The notes under the pieces were generated by a model. The model was not told the DNA's origin. It worked only from the letters and a program-made list of their open reading frames with translations, and ran no database searches. Positions 25,475 through 33,652 of a stretch of 64,000 bases of DNA are shown here, in pieces; position 1 is the first letter of the stretch, and each line of letters begins with the position of its first letter. The translations under genes and the position numbers were made by a program. The stretch spans positions 1-64,000 of the forward strand of contig JALNWQ010000019.1 in assembly GCA_023230855.1 (NCBI GenBank), read 5' to 3'. Source of the DNA: Solirubrobacteraceae bacterium. Lineage in GTDB: Bacteria; Actinomycetota; Thermoleophilia; Solirubrobacterales; Solirubrobacteraceae.

Positions 25475-25900
25475 TCAGTCGGTGTCGAGCCCGCGGGGGA
25501 AGTACCCGCGGTCGTCGCGCTCCGGGGTGAGCGCCCACGGCTGCGCCGAGTCGCGCCAGGCCTCGAGCTCGGGCTCCAGCCACGACGCGTCGTCGAGCGT
25601 GCCGGCCTTGATCCAGGCGATGTCGTCGGCGTCGGCGAGGACCGACATGATCGGCGACCCGCAGTCGGGGCAGAAGTGCCGGTGCGCCGGCTGCCCGCGG
25701 TCGGCGCCGATGGTGTCGAAGACCTTCGTCTGGCCGGTGACCGTGACGTCGGCGAGCGTGACGCCGGCGATGATCGAGTACGCCGTGCCGGCCTGCCGCT
25801 GGCAGTCGCGGCAGTGGCAGATCGCGGTCATGATCGGCTCATCGGCGTCGACCGTGTAGCTGATGCCCCCGCAGAGGCAGCGGCCGTCGAGCTTTCCCAT
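25475..25900 (-). CDS. GFA-family (CENP-V/GFA) zinc protein
   Basis: A 141-residue protein with the zinc-binding cysteines of the GFA family: CLCGGISY, CHCRDCQRQAG and CPDCGSP. GFA proteins were named for glutathione-dependent formaldehyde activation, but most bacterial members have no proven reaction. It starts at ATG 25900, 23 bases after the carboxylase beta stop, and ends the leucine-type operon. An aldehyde-handling role beside acyl-CoA catabolism is possible, but not shown. Confidence 0.83.
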   Translation of the reverse strand: MGKLDGRCLCGGISYTVDADEPIMTAICHCRDCQRQAGTAYSIIAGVTLADVTVTGQTKVFDTIGADRGQPAHRHFCPDCGSPIMSVLADADDIAWIKAGTLDDASWLEPELEAWRDSAQPWALTPERDDRGYFPRGLDTD

Positions 25901-25923
25901 CGTGTCTCTCTCTCCTGCGTGGA

Positions 25924-27510
25924 CTACATGCGGTACAGCGGGGTGCGGCGCGGCCCGAGCGGGGCGTTGGCGCACGCGGACAGGGCCAGGCCGAGCGTGT
26001 CGCGGGTCGACTCGGGCGGGATGACGCCGTCGTCCCAGATCCGGGCGCTCGAGTAGTACGGGTGACCCTGGCGCTCGAACTGGGCGCGGATCTCCTCCTT
26101 GCGCGCCTCGATCTTCGCCTCGTCGGTCTCCTTGCCGACGGTGGCGAGGACGTTCGCCGCCTGGTCGCCGCCCATGACCGAGATCCGGGCGTTGGGCCAC
26201 ATCCAGAGGAACCGCGGGAAGTACGGCCGGCCGGACATCCCGTAGTTGCCGGCGCCGAACGACCCGCCGACGATGACCGTCAGCCGCGGCACGCGGGTGG
26301 TCGACACCGCCGAGATGAGCTTCGCGCCGTGCTTGGCGATGCCGCCCGCCTCGGCGTCCTTGCCGACCATGAACCCGGTGATGTTCTGGAGGAAGATCAG
26401 CGGGATGCCGCGCTGGTCGCACAGCTCGATGAAGTGCGCGCCCTTCAGCGCGGACTCCGAGAAGATCACGCCCTGGTTGGCGATGATCCCGACCTCGTGG
26501 CCGTGCAGCCGGGCGAACCCGGTGACGAGCGTCGTGCCGTAGTTCGCCTTGAACTCGTGGAACCGGCTGCCGTCGACGATCCGGCTGATGATCTCGCGCG
26601 GGTCGTACGGGGTGCGCAGGTCGGCGGGCACCGCGCCGGTGAGCCCGGACGGGTCGACCGCGGGCTCCTCGACCGGCGCGGTCCTCCACGGCGTCGGCGG
26701 CTTGTCGGGGAACGTCGCGACGATCGAGCGGACGATCGCCAGCGCGTCCGCGTCGTCGGCCGCCAGGTGGTCCGCCACGCCGGACTTCCTCGTGTGGAGG
26801 TCGCCGCCGCCGAGCTCCTCGGCCGACACGACCTCGCCGGTCGCCGCCTTCACCAGCGGCGGGCCGCCGAGGAAGATCGTGCCCTGCTCCTTGACGATGA
26901 CCGACTCGTCGCACATCGCGGGGACGTAGGCGCCGCCGGCGGTGCACGATCCGAGGACCGCCGCGACCTGGGGGATGCCCTCGGCCGAGAGGTTCGCCTG
27001 GTTGTAGAAGCTCTGGCCGAACCCGCCGACGTCGGGGAAGAGCTCGTCCTGCAGCGGCAGGTAGCCGCCGCCCGAGTCGACGAGGTAGATGCACGGCAGC
27101 CGGTTCTGCAGCGCGATGAGCTGCGCGCGCGTCTGCTTCTTCGCCGTCATCGGGAAGTACGAGCCGCCCTTCACGGTGGCGTCGTTGCAGACGATCATCA
27201 CCTCGCGGCCCGACACGCGACCGATCCCGGTGATGATCCCGGCGCCCGGCGCCTGGTCGTCGTACATGCCGTGGGCGGCGAGCGACGACAGCTCCAGGAA
27301 CGGCGATCCGCGGTCGAGCAGCCGCTCGACCCGCTCGCGCGGGAGGAGCTTGCCGCGCGAGGCGTGCCGCTCGGCGGCGCGCGGACCGCCGCCGGCGCGC
27401 ACGCGGTGCAGCTGCACGTCGAGGTCGGCGCGCAGCGCGGCGTGCGCCTCGCGGTTGCGGCGGAACTCGTCGCCGGACGGGTCGGCGTGGCTGCGCAGCA
27501 CGACGCTCAT
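25924..27510 (-). CDS. Acyl-CoA carboxylase, carboxyltransferase (beta) subunit, MccB-like
   Basis: A 528-residue carboxyltransferase. It carries ASRGKLLPRERVERLLDRGSPF and GAGIITGIGRVSGREVMIVCNDATVKGG at the N-terminus. FLVDSGGGYLPLQ-type and GSCTAGGAYVPAMCDE blocks form the first oxyanion site. ALKGAHFIELCDQRGIPLIFLQNITGF is in the second half. The end, GDQAANVLATVG and RIWDDGVIPPESTRDTLG, is typical of methylcrotonyl-CoA carboxylase beta. Together with the biotin subunit it carboxylates 3-methylcrotonyl-CoA or a close relative. It overlaps the alpha gene by four bases. Confidence 0.87.
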   Translation of the reverse strand: MSVVLRSHADPSGDEFRRNREAHAALRADLDVQLHRVRAGGGPRAAERHASRGKLLPRERVERLLDRGSPFLELSSLAAHGMYDDQAPGAGIITGIGRVSGREVMIVCNDATVKGGSYFPMTAKKQTRAQLIALQNRLPCIYLVDSGGGYLPLQDELFPDVGGFGQSFYNQANLSAEGIPQVAAVLGSCTAGGAYVPAMCDESVIVKEQGTIFLGGPPLVKAATGEVVSAEELGGGDLHTRKSGVADHLAADDADALAIVRSIVATFPDKPPTPWRTAPVEEPAVDPSGLTGAVPADLRTPYDPREIISRIVDGSRFHEFKANYGTTLVTGFARLHGHEVGIIANQGVIFSESALKGAHFIELCDQRGIPLIFLQNITGFMVGKDAEAGGIAKHGAKLISAVSTTRVPRLTVIVGGSFGAGNYGMSGRPYFPRFLWMWPNARISVMGGDQAANVLATVGKETDEAKIEARKEEIRAQFERQGHPYYSSARIWDDGVIPPESTRDTLGLALSACANAPLGPRRTPLYRM

Positions 27511-29525
27511 GCCGCCGCCTCCAGCTCGACGAGCGCCTGGCCCTGGCCGACGCTGTCCCCCACCCCGACGAGCACGTCGGCGACGGTCGCGTCGGCCGGC
27601 GCGGTCAGCGTGATCTCCATCTTCATCGACTCGAGCACCACGAGCACCTGTCCCTCCTCGACCTCATCCCCCGCGGCGGCCTTCACGCCGATCACCGTCC
27701 CGGGCATCGGCGCCTCGAGCGAGCCGTCGGCGGCCGCGTCCGCGCTCTCGACGACCGGCTCGCGCAGGCGCAGCGCGAACGCGTCGCCGCCGGCGGCGAG
27801 CCACCGCCGCCCGTCGACCGTCACGTGATCCCAGCGCCGGACCCGGCCGTCGGACGTCACGCGCGTGCGCCCGTCGCCGAGGCGGACGGCGGTCGCCTCC
27901 ACCCCGTCGGCGTCGCCGACGGTCACGACGGCGCCGGTGGCCGGCGATCCGTCGACGGTGATCTCCAGCACGTCGCCCGCCGCGGTCTCGAGCTCCAGCG
28001 CGACCGGCGCGCGTCCGTCGATCCGCCACGACACGAGGCGGTCCCACGGGTCGGCGGCGGCGTCGGGGGCCGGCTCGAGCGCCAGGACCTCGGCGAGCGC
28101 CTCGGCGATCGCGGCGTCGACGAGGTCGCGCTCCGGCGGGAGCGGCTCGGCCGCGCCACGCTCGATGAGGCCGGTGTCGAAGTCCCCCGCCACGACCTCG
28201 GGCGCCGCGAGGAGTCGGGTGAGGAACCCGGCGTTCGTCGTGACGCCGAGGACCCGGAGCCGCTCGAGCGCCCCGACGAGCCGCGCCAGCGCCTGCGGGC
28301 GATCGTCGCCGTAGGCGATGACCTTGGCGAGCAGCGAGTCGTAGTACGGCGTGACCGTGGATCCGGTCTCGAACCCGGTGTCGACGCGGATGCCCGGACC
28401 GGTCGGCGCGCGGAACAGGCCGATGCCCCCGGTCGCCGGCAGGAACCCGTTGGCGGGGTCCTCGGCGCAGAGCCGGACCTCGATCGCCCAGCCCTCCAGG
28501 CGCACGTCCTCCTGGCGGAGCGTCAGCGGGTGGCCGGCCGCGATGAGCAGCTGCTGCTCGACGAGGTCGATGTCCTGGTTGACGAGCTCGGTGACCGGGT
28601 GCTCGACCTGCAGCCGGGCGTTGACCTCGAGGAAGTAGAACCGGTCGGGCTCGTCGGACGCGACGATGAACTCGGCGGTGCCGGCGCCGACGTACCCCGC
28701 CTCGTGGGCCAGGCGGACCGCGGCGGCGCCGAGCGCCTCGCGCACCGCCGGGGTCACCGTCGGCGACGGGCTCTCCTCGACGACCTTCTGGTGGCGGCGC
28801 TGCAGCGAGCACTCGCGCTCGCCGAGCGAGATCGCGTTGCCGTGCGCGTCGGCGAGGAGCTGGACCTCGATGTGCTTCGCCCGCTCGACGTAGCGCTCGA
28901 CGAGCAGCGCGTCGTTGCCGAACCCGGCGAGCGCCTCGCGACGGGCGGCCTCGAGGGCGGCCGGCAGCTCGTCGCGGGTCGGGACGATCCGCATCCCGCG
29001 ACCGCCGCCGCCGGCGGACGCCTTGACCATGAGCGGGAACGCGTCGGGATGCTCGTCCGCGAACCGCAGGATGTCGTCGTCGGTGAGGTCGTCGCGCTGC
29101 AGGCCCGGCAGCACCGGCACGTCGGCCGCCTCGGCGGCGAGCTTGGCACGGACCTTGTCGCCCAGGGCCTCCATCGCCTCGGCCGGCGGGCCGATGAAGA
29201 CGATCCCGCGGGCCTCGCAGGCCCGGACGAACTCGGGGTTCTCCGACAGGAACCCGTAGCCGGGGTGGATCGCCTCGGCGCCCGTCGCGACGGCGGCGTC
29301 GAGCACCCGCTCGATCGAGAGGTACGACTCGGCCGCCGGCGCGGGACCGATCCGCACCGCCTCGTCGGCCTCGCGCACGTGGACCGCGTCGGCGTCGGCG
29401 TCGGAGAACACCGCGATCGAGCGGATCCCCAGGCGCCGCAACGTGCGGATGACGCGGACGGCGATCTCGCCGCGGTTGGCGATGAGGACCGACGAGGGCA
29501 TCGGCCGCGGCGACACGACGCTCAC
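27507..29525 (-). CDS. Acyl-CoA carboxylase, biotin carboxylase/carrier (alpha) subunit, MccA-like
   Basis: A 672-residue biotin enzyme. It has SVLIANRGEIAVRVIRTLR (BC N-domain), KASAGGGGRGMR (ATP-grasp glycine loop), ECSLQRRHQKVVEESP and FLEVNARLQVEHPVTE (active site). A C-terminal biotinyl domain carries ESMKMEI, with the modified Lys about 40 residues from the end. It makes carboxybiotin for the beta subunit. A GTG at 29525 overlaps the hydratase stop (GTGA) and was preferred; ATG 29501 is eight codons on. Operon position between ivd-ech and beta supports a leucine pathway role. Confidence 0.88.
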   Translation of the reverse strand: MSVVSPRPMPSSVLIANRGEIAVRVIRTLRRLGIRSIAVFSDADADAVHVREADEAVRIGPAPAAESYLSIERVLDAAVATGAEAIHPGYGFLSENPEFVRACEARGIVFIGPPAEAMEALGDKVRAKLAAEAADVPVLPGLQRDDLTDDDILRFADEHPDAFPLMVKASAGGGGRGMRIVPTRDELPAALEAARREALAGFGNDALLVERYVERAKHIEVQLLADAHGNAISLGERECSLQRRHQKVVEESPSPTVTPAVREALGAAAVRLAHEAGYVGAGTAEFIVASDEPDRFYFLEVNARLQVEHPVTELVNQDIDLVEQQLLIAAGHPLTLRQEDVRLEGWAIEVRLCAEDPANGFLPATGGIGLFRAPTGPGIRVDTGFETGSTVTPYYDSLLAKVIAYGDDRPQALARLVGALERLRVLGVTTNAGFLTRLLAAPEVVAGDFDTGLIERGAAEPLPPERDLVDAAIAEALAEVLALEPAPDAAADPWDRLVSWRIDGRAPVALELETAAGDVLEITVDGSPATGAVVTVGDADGVEATAVRLGDGRTRVTSDGRVRRWDHVTVDGRRWLAAGGDAFALRLREPVVESADAAADGSLEAPMPGTVIGVKAAAGDEVEEGQVLVVLESMKMEITLTAPADATVADVLVGVGDSVGQGQALVELEAAA

Positions 29526-30343
29526 GAGCCGGCCACCCCGGTCGGCGTGGCGCCGAACGACGGCGCGCGCCGCTCGAGCATCGCCTGCAGCCCCTCGCGG
29601 AAGTCCGCGGTGCCGGTCTCCTCGGCGAGCGACCGGATCTCGTCGGCGGTCTGCTCGCGCAGGATCGCGTCGTCGACCTGGCGCAGCAGGCGCTTCGTCG
29701 TCGCGTGGGCGCTCCGCGGGCCGGCCGCGTGGCGGACGGCGATCGCACGGGCCCGGTCGGCGACCGCCTCGTCGTCGTCGACGAGCGTGAGGAGCCCGGC
29801 GTCGGCGGCCTCCTGCGCCCGCATCGTCGCGTCGCCGAGGTAGAAGGCGAGCGCCCGGCGGTAGCCCAGCTCGCGGACGAGGAAGTACGTGACGCCGGCG
29901 TCGGGGGTGAGCCCCAGGCGGTGGTAGGCGACGGTCAGCGACGTGCGCGGGTCGGCGACGACGACGTCGTGGGCGAGCATCAGGCCGATGCCGGCGCCGG
30001 CGATCGGGCCGTGGACGCCGGCGACGGTGACCTTCGGCGAGCGGTGGATCGCCTCGACGAGCGGGTTGAGGTCGGCCCCGACGGCGCGGACGAAGTCCGG
30101 GACGCCGTCGCCGAGCTTCACGAACGACGCCACCGCGCCGCCCATGCACCACGACCTGCCCTCGGCGACCGTGACGATCGCGCCGACGTCGTCGCGGTCG
30201 TTGGCCTCCTCGACGCAGGTCCGGTACTCGCGGGCCATCCGGTCGTCGATCGCGTTGATCCCGTCCGGGTCGCGCAGCGTGATCGTCGCGACGCCGTCGG
30301 CGACGTCGAGCGCCGCCCGTGGCGTGGTGTCGTCGCCGGCCAT
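29522..30343 (-). CDS. Enoyl-CoA hydratase family (methylglutaconyl-CoA hydratase candidate)
   Basis: A 273-residue crotonase-fold protein with ATITLRDPDGINAID, SWCMGGAVASF (first oxyanion loop) and HGPIAGAGIGLMLAHDVVVAD (second). RLGLTPDAGVTYFLVRELG matches the region of hydratase acidic residues, but the first Glu position is not obvious. Between isovaleryl-CoA dehydrogenase and methylcrotonyl-CoA carboxylase subunits, methylglutaconyl-CoA hydration is the expected job (inference from context). It starts one base after the dehydrogenase stop. Confidence 0.8.
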   Translation of the reverse strand: MAGDDTTPRAALDVADGVATITLRDPDGINAIDDRMAREYRTCVEEANDRDDVGAIVTVAEGRSWCMGGAVASFVKLGDGVPDFVRAVGADLNPLVEAIHRSPKVTVAGVHGPIAGAGIGLMLAHDVVVADPRTSLTVAYHRLGLTPDAGVTYFLVRELGYRRALAFYLGDATMRAQEAADAGLLTLVDDDEAVADRARAIAVRHAAGPRSAHATTKRLLRQVDDAILREQTADEIRSLAEETGTADFREGLQAMLERRAPSFGATPTGVAGS

Positions 30344-30344
30344 G

Positions 30345-31535
30345 TCAGTTGCCCAGCAGCTCGCGGGCGATGATCACCCGGCGGATCTCGTTGGTGCCGG
30401 CCCCGATCTGCAGGAGCTTGCCCGCCCGGTAGATCCGGTTGATCTCCATCTCCCAGATGTAGCCGGCGCCACCGTGGACCTGGAGCGCCGCGTCGGCCAC
30501 CCGCATGACCATGAGCCCCGCCTGCAGGACGAGCGACGCGGAGCGCTTGTGCACCCGGCTGCGGGCGGCGCCGTGCTCGAGCTCGCTGACCTCGCGGCCG
30601 ACGTCGTAGCAGTAGCTGCGCAGGACCTCGACCTCGGTGTACATGTCGGCGAGCATCCCCTGGACGAGCTGGAACTCCCCGATCGACCTGCCGAACTGCT
30701 TGCGGTCCTTGGCGTAGTCGACGGCGAGCTCCAGGGCCCGCTCGGCGATCCCGAGGATCATGAACGACAGGCCGATCCGCTCCAGGTCGAGGCCGCTCAT
30801 GACGACCTTGACGCCCTCGTTCTCGGCCCCGACGAGGTTGGCGGCGGGGACGCGGCAGTCCTCGAAGACGATCTCGGCGGTCTGCGTGCCGCGCATGCCC
30901 ATCTTCTCGAGCTTCTGCGCCACCTGGAACCCAGGCGTGTCCGTCTCGACGACGAACGCCGAGATGCCCTTGGCGCCCGCGTCGGGGTTCGTCTTCGCGT
31001 AGACGAGCGCGACGTCGGCCATCGGACCGTTGGTGATGAAGATCTTCGTCCCGTTGAGGACGTAGTGGTCGCCGTCCCGGCGCGCGGTCGTCGCCATGCC
31101 GCCCAGGGCGTCCGACCCCGCGCCCGGCTCGGTGAGGCAGAGGCACCCGACGATCGACCCGTCGCACATGCCGGGCAGATACCTCTGCTTCAGCTCCTCG
31201 CCGGCGTTGTGGAGGATGTTGTTGAGGCACAGGTTCTCGTGGGCGAGGATGCCGAGCGAGATCGACGGGTTCCAGCGCGCGACGGCCTGCAGCACGAGGC
31301 CGGACGCGAAGAAGTCGAGCTCCGCCCCGCCGAGCTCGGCGGGCGCGGTGACGCCGAGGTAGCCGTTGGCGCCGAGCTTGGGGAACGCGTCCGCCGGCCA
31401 CCACTCCTCGTTGTCCATCCGCTCCTGGTGGGCGAAGAACTCGGCCCGGGCGAACCCGTCGACCTGCTCGAGGATCTCGCGGTGCTCGTCACTCAGCCCG
31501 ATGGACTGGCGGCTCTCGCTGATGACGGCGCTCAT
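30345..31535 (-). CDS. ivd: Isovaleryl-CoA dehydrogenase-like acyl-CoA dehydrogenase
   Basis: A 396-residue acyl-CoA dehydrogenase. Signatures are LCLTEPGAGSDALGG and YVLNGTKIFITNGPMADVALVYAKT (flavin domain), QVHGGAGYIWEMEINRIYRAGKLLQIGAGTNEI near the C-terminus, and GLDLERIGLS. The last block corresponds to GLDLERLVL of isovaleryl-CoA dehydrogenase, where the Glu is catalytic, and so supports that substrate class. It heads the operon ivd-ech-mccA-mccB-gfa. The start is ATG 31535, 83 bases after TAGGGT in a CTCCC-box promoter. Confidence 0.86.
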   Translation of the reverse strand: MSAVISESRQSIGLSDEHREILEQVDGFARAEFFAHQERMDNEEWWPADAFPKLGANGYLGVTAPAELGGAELDFFASGLVLQAVARWNPSISLGILAHENLCLNNILHNAGEELKQRYLPGMCDGSIVGCLCLTEPGAGSDALGGMATTARRDGDHYVLNGTKIFITNGPMADVALVYAKTNPDAGAKGISAFVVETDTPGFQVAQKLEKMGMRGTQTAEIVFEDCRVPAANLVGAENEGVKVVMSGLDLERIGLSFMILGIAERALELAVDYAKDRKQFGRSIGEFQLVQGMLADMYTEVEVLRSYCYDVGREVSELEHGAARSRVHKRSASLVLQAGLMVMRVADAALQVHGGAGYIWEMEINRIYRAGKLLQIGAGTNEIRRVIIARELLGN

Positions 31536-31617
31536 GCTCTGGGTCTCCTCGCTGTGACGGGCTTGCCCGGCGGAAGCTGCTCCACCGGTCGACCGCGTGC
31601 GCGGAGCCCGAGTCACG

Positions 31618-31683
31618 ACCCTATGGCGGCCCCATCCGCCGAACGTCACCCCAATGCGGGGTTCTCGCTCGCCGAAGGGAGGA
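31618..31683 (-). promoter_or_regulatory. Double CTCCC-box promoter of the leucine-type operon
   Basis: The distal box runs CTCGCTCGCCGAAGGGAG (31664-31681). The proximal box is CACCCC-AATGC-GGGGTT (31647-31663). On the minus strand GGGGTGAC is followed by exactly 21 bases and TAGGGT (31623-31618). Confidence 0.6.
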
Positions 31684-31686
31684 GAC

Positions 31687-31717
31687 CACCCCCCGCCGAC
31701 GTGCGGCGGGGGGGGTG
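31687..31717 (-). terminator. Terminator of the ABCG-like exporter gene
   Basis: CACCCCCCGCCG (31687-31698) pairs with CGGCGGGGGG and following bases (31704-31717) around the loop ACGTG. It begins three bases past the exporter stop and abuts the ivd promoter boxes. Confidence 0.6.
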
Positions 31718-31719
31718 CG

Positions 31720-33363
31720 TCACTGCAGGACGGTGCGCCGCTCGAGCGTCAGCAGCGCGGCGGCGAGCGCGGCGGCGGCGAGCGCCGCGATGCCGAGCAG
31801 GGCGGACGGCACGCCGAGCTCGAAGAACGCCGGGTCGAGCCCGGTGACCTGGCGGACCTCGGTGCCGATCCGATCGCTGAGGTCGAGCGCGCTGCCGTTG
31901 CCGGCCAGCCCCCAGCGCGACACGGCCGCGCCGGACGCGATCTTCGCGACGGTGCTCATGGCGCCGATCGGGATCAGCGCGCCCGACAGGAGCAGCTGCG
32001 GGATGAGGACGAGCGGCACGGCCGTCGTCGCCTGGCCCGGGGTCCGCACCGCCGACGACAGCCACAGGCCCATCGCGACGCCCGCCCAGCCGGCCGCGAT
32101 GCAGATGCCGAGGATCCCGAGGTACTGGGTGCCCGCGCCGGCGGGGGGCTGCATGAGCGCCACCGGCAAGACGAGCAGCAGCGACTGCAGCGCCGCGAGC
32201 GGGAAGAGCACGAGGACCTTGGACGTGAGGTACGGGGTGAGCCGCACCCCGACCGCGACCTCGCGTCGCAGCACGTCCTGCTCGCGGACGACCTCGCGAC
32301 ACGACCCGATGAGGCCGAGCCAGAGCGCGCCGATGACGAGCATGAACCCGACGAGGATCCCGTAGAACGGCCCGAGCGACTCGTTGCGCAGGATCGTCGT
32401 CGGCAGCGTCGCGCCGATCGCGATGCCGATGATCGGCGCCTGGCCGATGAGGATCGCCAACGACCGGCGCTCCCGGGCGAGGCAGAGCCGGTAGCGCGAC
32501 GTGAGGATCGTGATCTGGGTCGCCGTCGGCAGGCGACGGGCCGAGCGCCGCGGCGGCACGTAGGGGGCGTCCACCTCGACCTCGTGCGGGCGCTCCGGCA
32601 CCGGCTCGCGAGGGGACTCCTCGAGGATCGCGTAGACCTCGTCGATCGAGCGGGTGCCGAAGTGGCGCAGGACCTCGTCGAGCGTCCCGGTGCAGCGGAT
32701 CCGTCCGCCGGGGCCGATGACGACGATCTCGTCGCACAGCTCCAGGCTGCCGGTGGCGTGGGTCGACAGGACGACCGCCAGGCCGTCGTCGGCGAGCTCG
32801 CGCAGGAGCTCCATCATCCGCCGCTCCAAGCCCGGGTCCAGGCCGGTCGTCGGCTCGTCCAGCACGAGCGCGGACGGTCGGCCGACGAGCTCGCTGCCGC
32901 AGGCGACGCGACGCTTCTGGCCGTCCGACAGCGATCCGACCCGCTGGTCGGCCTGCGCGGTCATGTGGAGCCGCTCGAGCACCTGGTCGACCCGGGCGAA
33001 CCGGTCGGTCCCGCTCGTGTCGCGCAGGCGCAGCGCCGCGGCGTAGTCGAGCGCCTCGCGCACGGTGAGCTGCGGGTGGACGAGGTCGCCGAACGGCACG
33101 TAGCCGATCTCCTCGACCCGGTCGATCACCGGGTCGCCGTCGAACGTGACGTGACCGTGGGCGGGGGCCTGGACGCCGGCGAGCGTCCGCAGCATCGTCG
33201 ACTTGCCCGCGCCGCTCGGCCCGATCACCGCGCACAGGCGGCCCGCCGCGACGTCGATCTCGGCGTCGTAGAGGAGGAGCTTCTCACCGGCCCGGACGTC
33301 CAGGGCGGAGGCGACGAGGGCGGGGGTGCGGGGCCCGGCGGCCTGCTCGGTCGACGATGTCAC
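31720..33363 (-). CDS. ABCG-like exporter half (ATPase fused to membrane domain)
   Basis: A 547-residue protein with the ATPase first and the membrane part second, the eukaryotic ABCG order. The ATPase has GPSGAGKS, SLSDGQKRRVACGSELVG, LVLDEPTTGLDPG and LSTHATGS. After a linker (about 250-295) come about six hydrophobic segments of the ABC-2 type, with a conserved PLVLIPQLLLSG near TM5. It probably works as a dimer exporting lipids or another hydrophobic compound. The start is uncertain: GTG 33363 is used, and GTG 33399 would add twelve residues. No CTCCC box clearly faces it. Confidence 0.8.
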   Translation of the reverse strand: MTSSTEQAAGPRTPALVASALDVRAGEKLLLYDAEIDVAAGRLCAVIGPSGAGKSTMLRTLAGVQAPAHGHVTFDGDPVIDRVEEIGYVPFGDLVHPQLTVREALDYAAALRLRDTSGTDRFARVDQVLERLHMTAQADQRVGSLSDGQKRRVACGSELVGRPSALVLDEPTTGLDPGLERRMMELLRELADDGLAVVLSTHATGSLELCDEIVVIGPGGRIRCTGTLDEVLRHFGTRSIDEVYAILEESPREPVPERPHEVEVDAPYVPPRRSARRLPTATQITILTSRYRLCLARERRSLAILIGQAPIIGIAIGATLPTTILRNESLGPFYGILVGFMLVIGALWLGLIGSCREVVREQDVLRREVAVGVRLTPYLTSKVLVLFPLAALQSLLLVLPVALMQPPAGAGTQYLGILGICIAAGWAGVAMGLWLSSAVRTPGQATTAVPLVLIPQLLLSGALIPIGAMSTVAKIASGAAVSRWGLAGNGSALDLSDRIGTEVRQVTGLDPAFFELGVPSALLGIAALAAAALAAALLTLERRTVLQ

Positions 33364-33508
33364 CGCCGCAGCGTCGCAGGTCGGGCCGACGGCGCGCACC
33401 GTCCGGTCGGGGGAGATCCGTCGTCGACCGGGGTGGGGCGGGCGACGACATCCGCGGTGACCTGCCCGGCCGGGGGGTGGTCGGTCGCCTCCCGACGACG
33501 CCGCAAGC

Positions 33509-33605
33509 CTCCCGAACGGGGGACCTTGGTGGCCCGGACGGAGTGTGTTGGCGCACAGGCGCTCGCGCGCCCGTCAGGATCGGAGGTTCGTCGGGGCGAT
33601 AGGTT
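33509..33605 (+). promoter_or_regulatory. CTCCC box and -10-like hexamer before fadD
   Basis: CTCCC-GAAC-GGGGG (33509-33522) is a clear box, and TAGGTT (33600-33605) lies 48 bases before the ATG. The gap between them is about 77 bases, longer than elsewhere. A degenerate second box (CGCCCGTCAGGAT, around 33568-33580) occupies the usual position. Confidence 0.45.
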
Positions 33606-33652
33606 CGCTCTGGGACCTGTCCCCCGCGGGACGAACGACGACGGAGAGAGAC

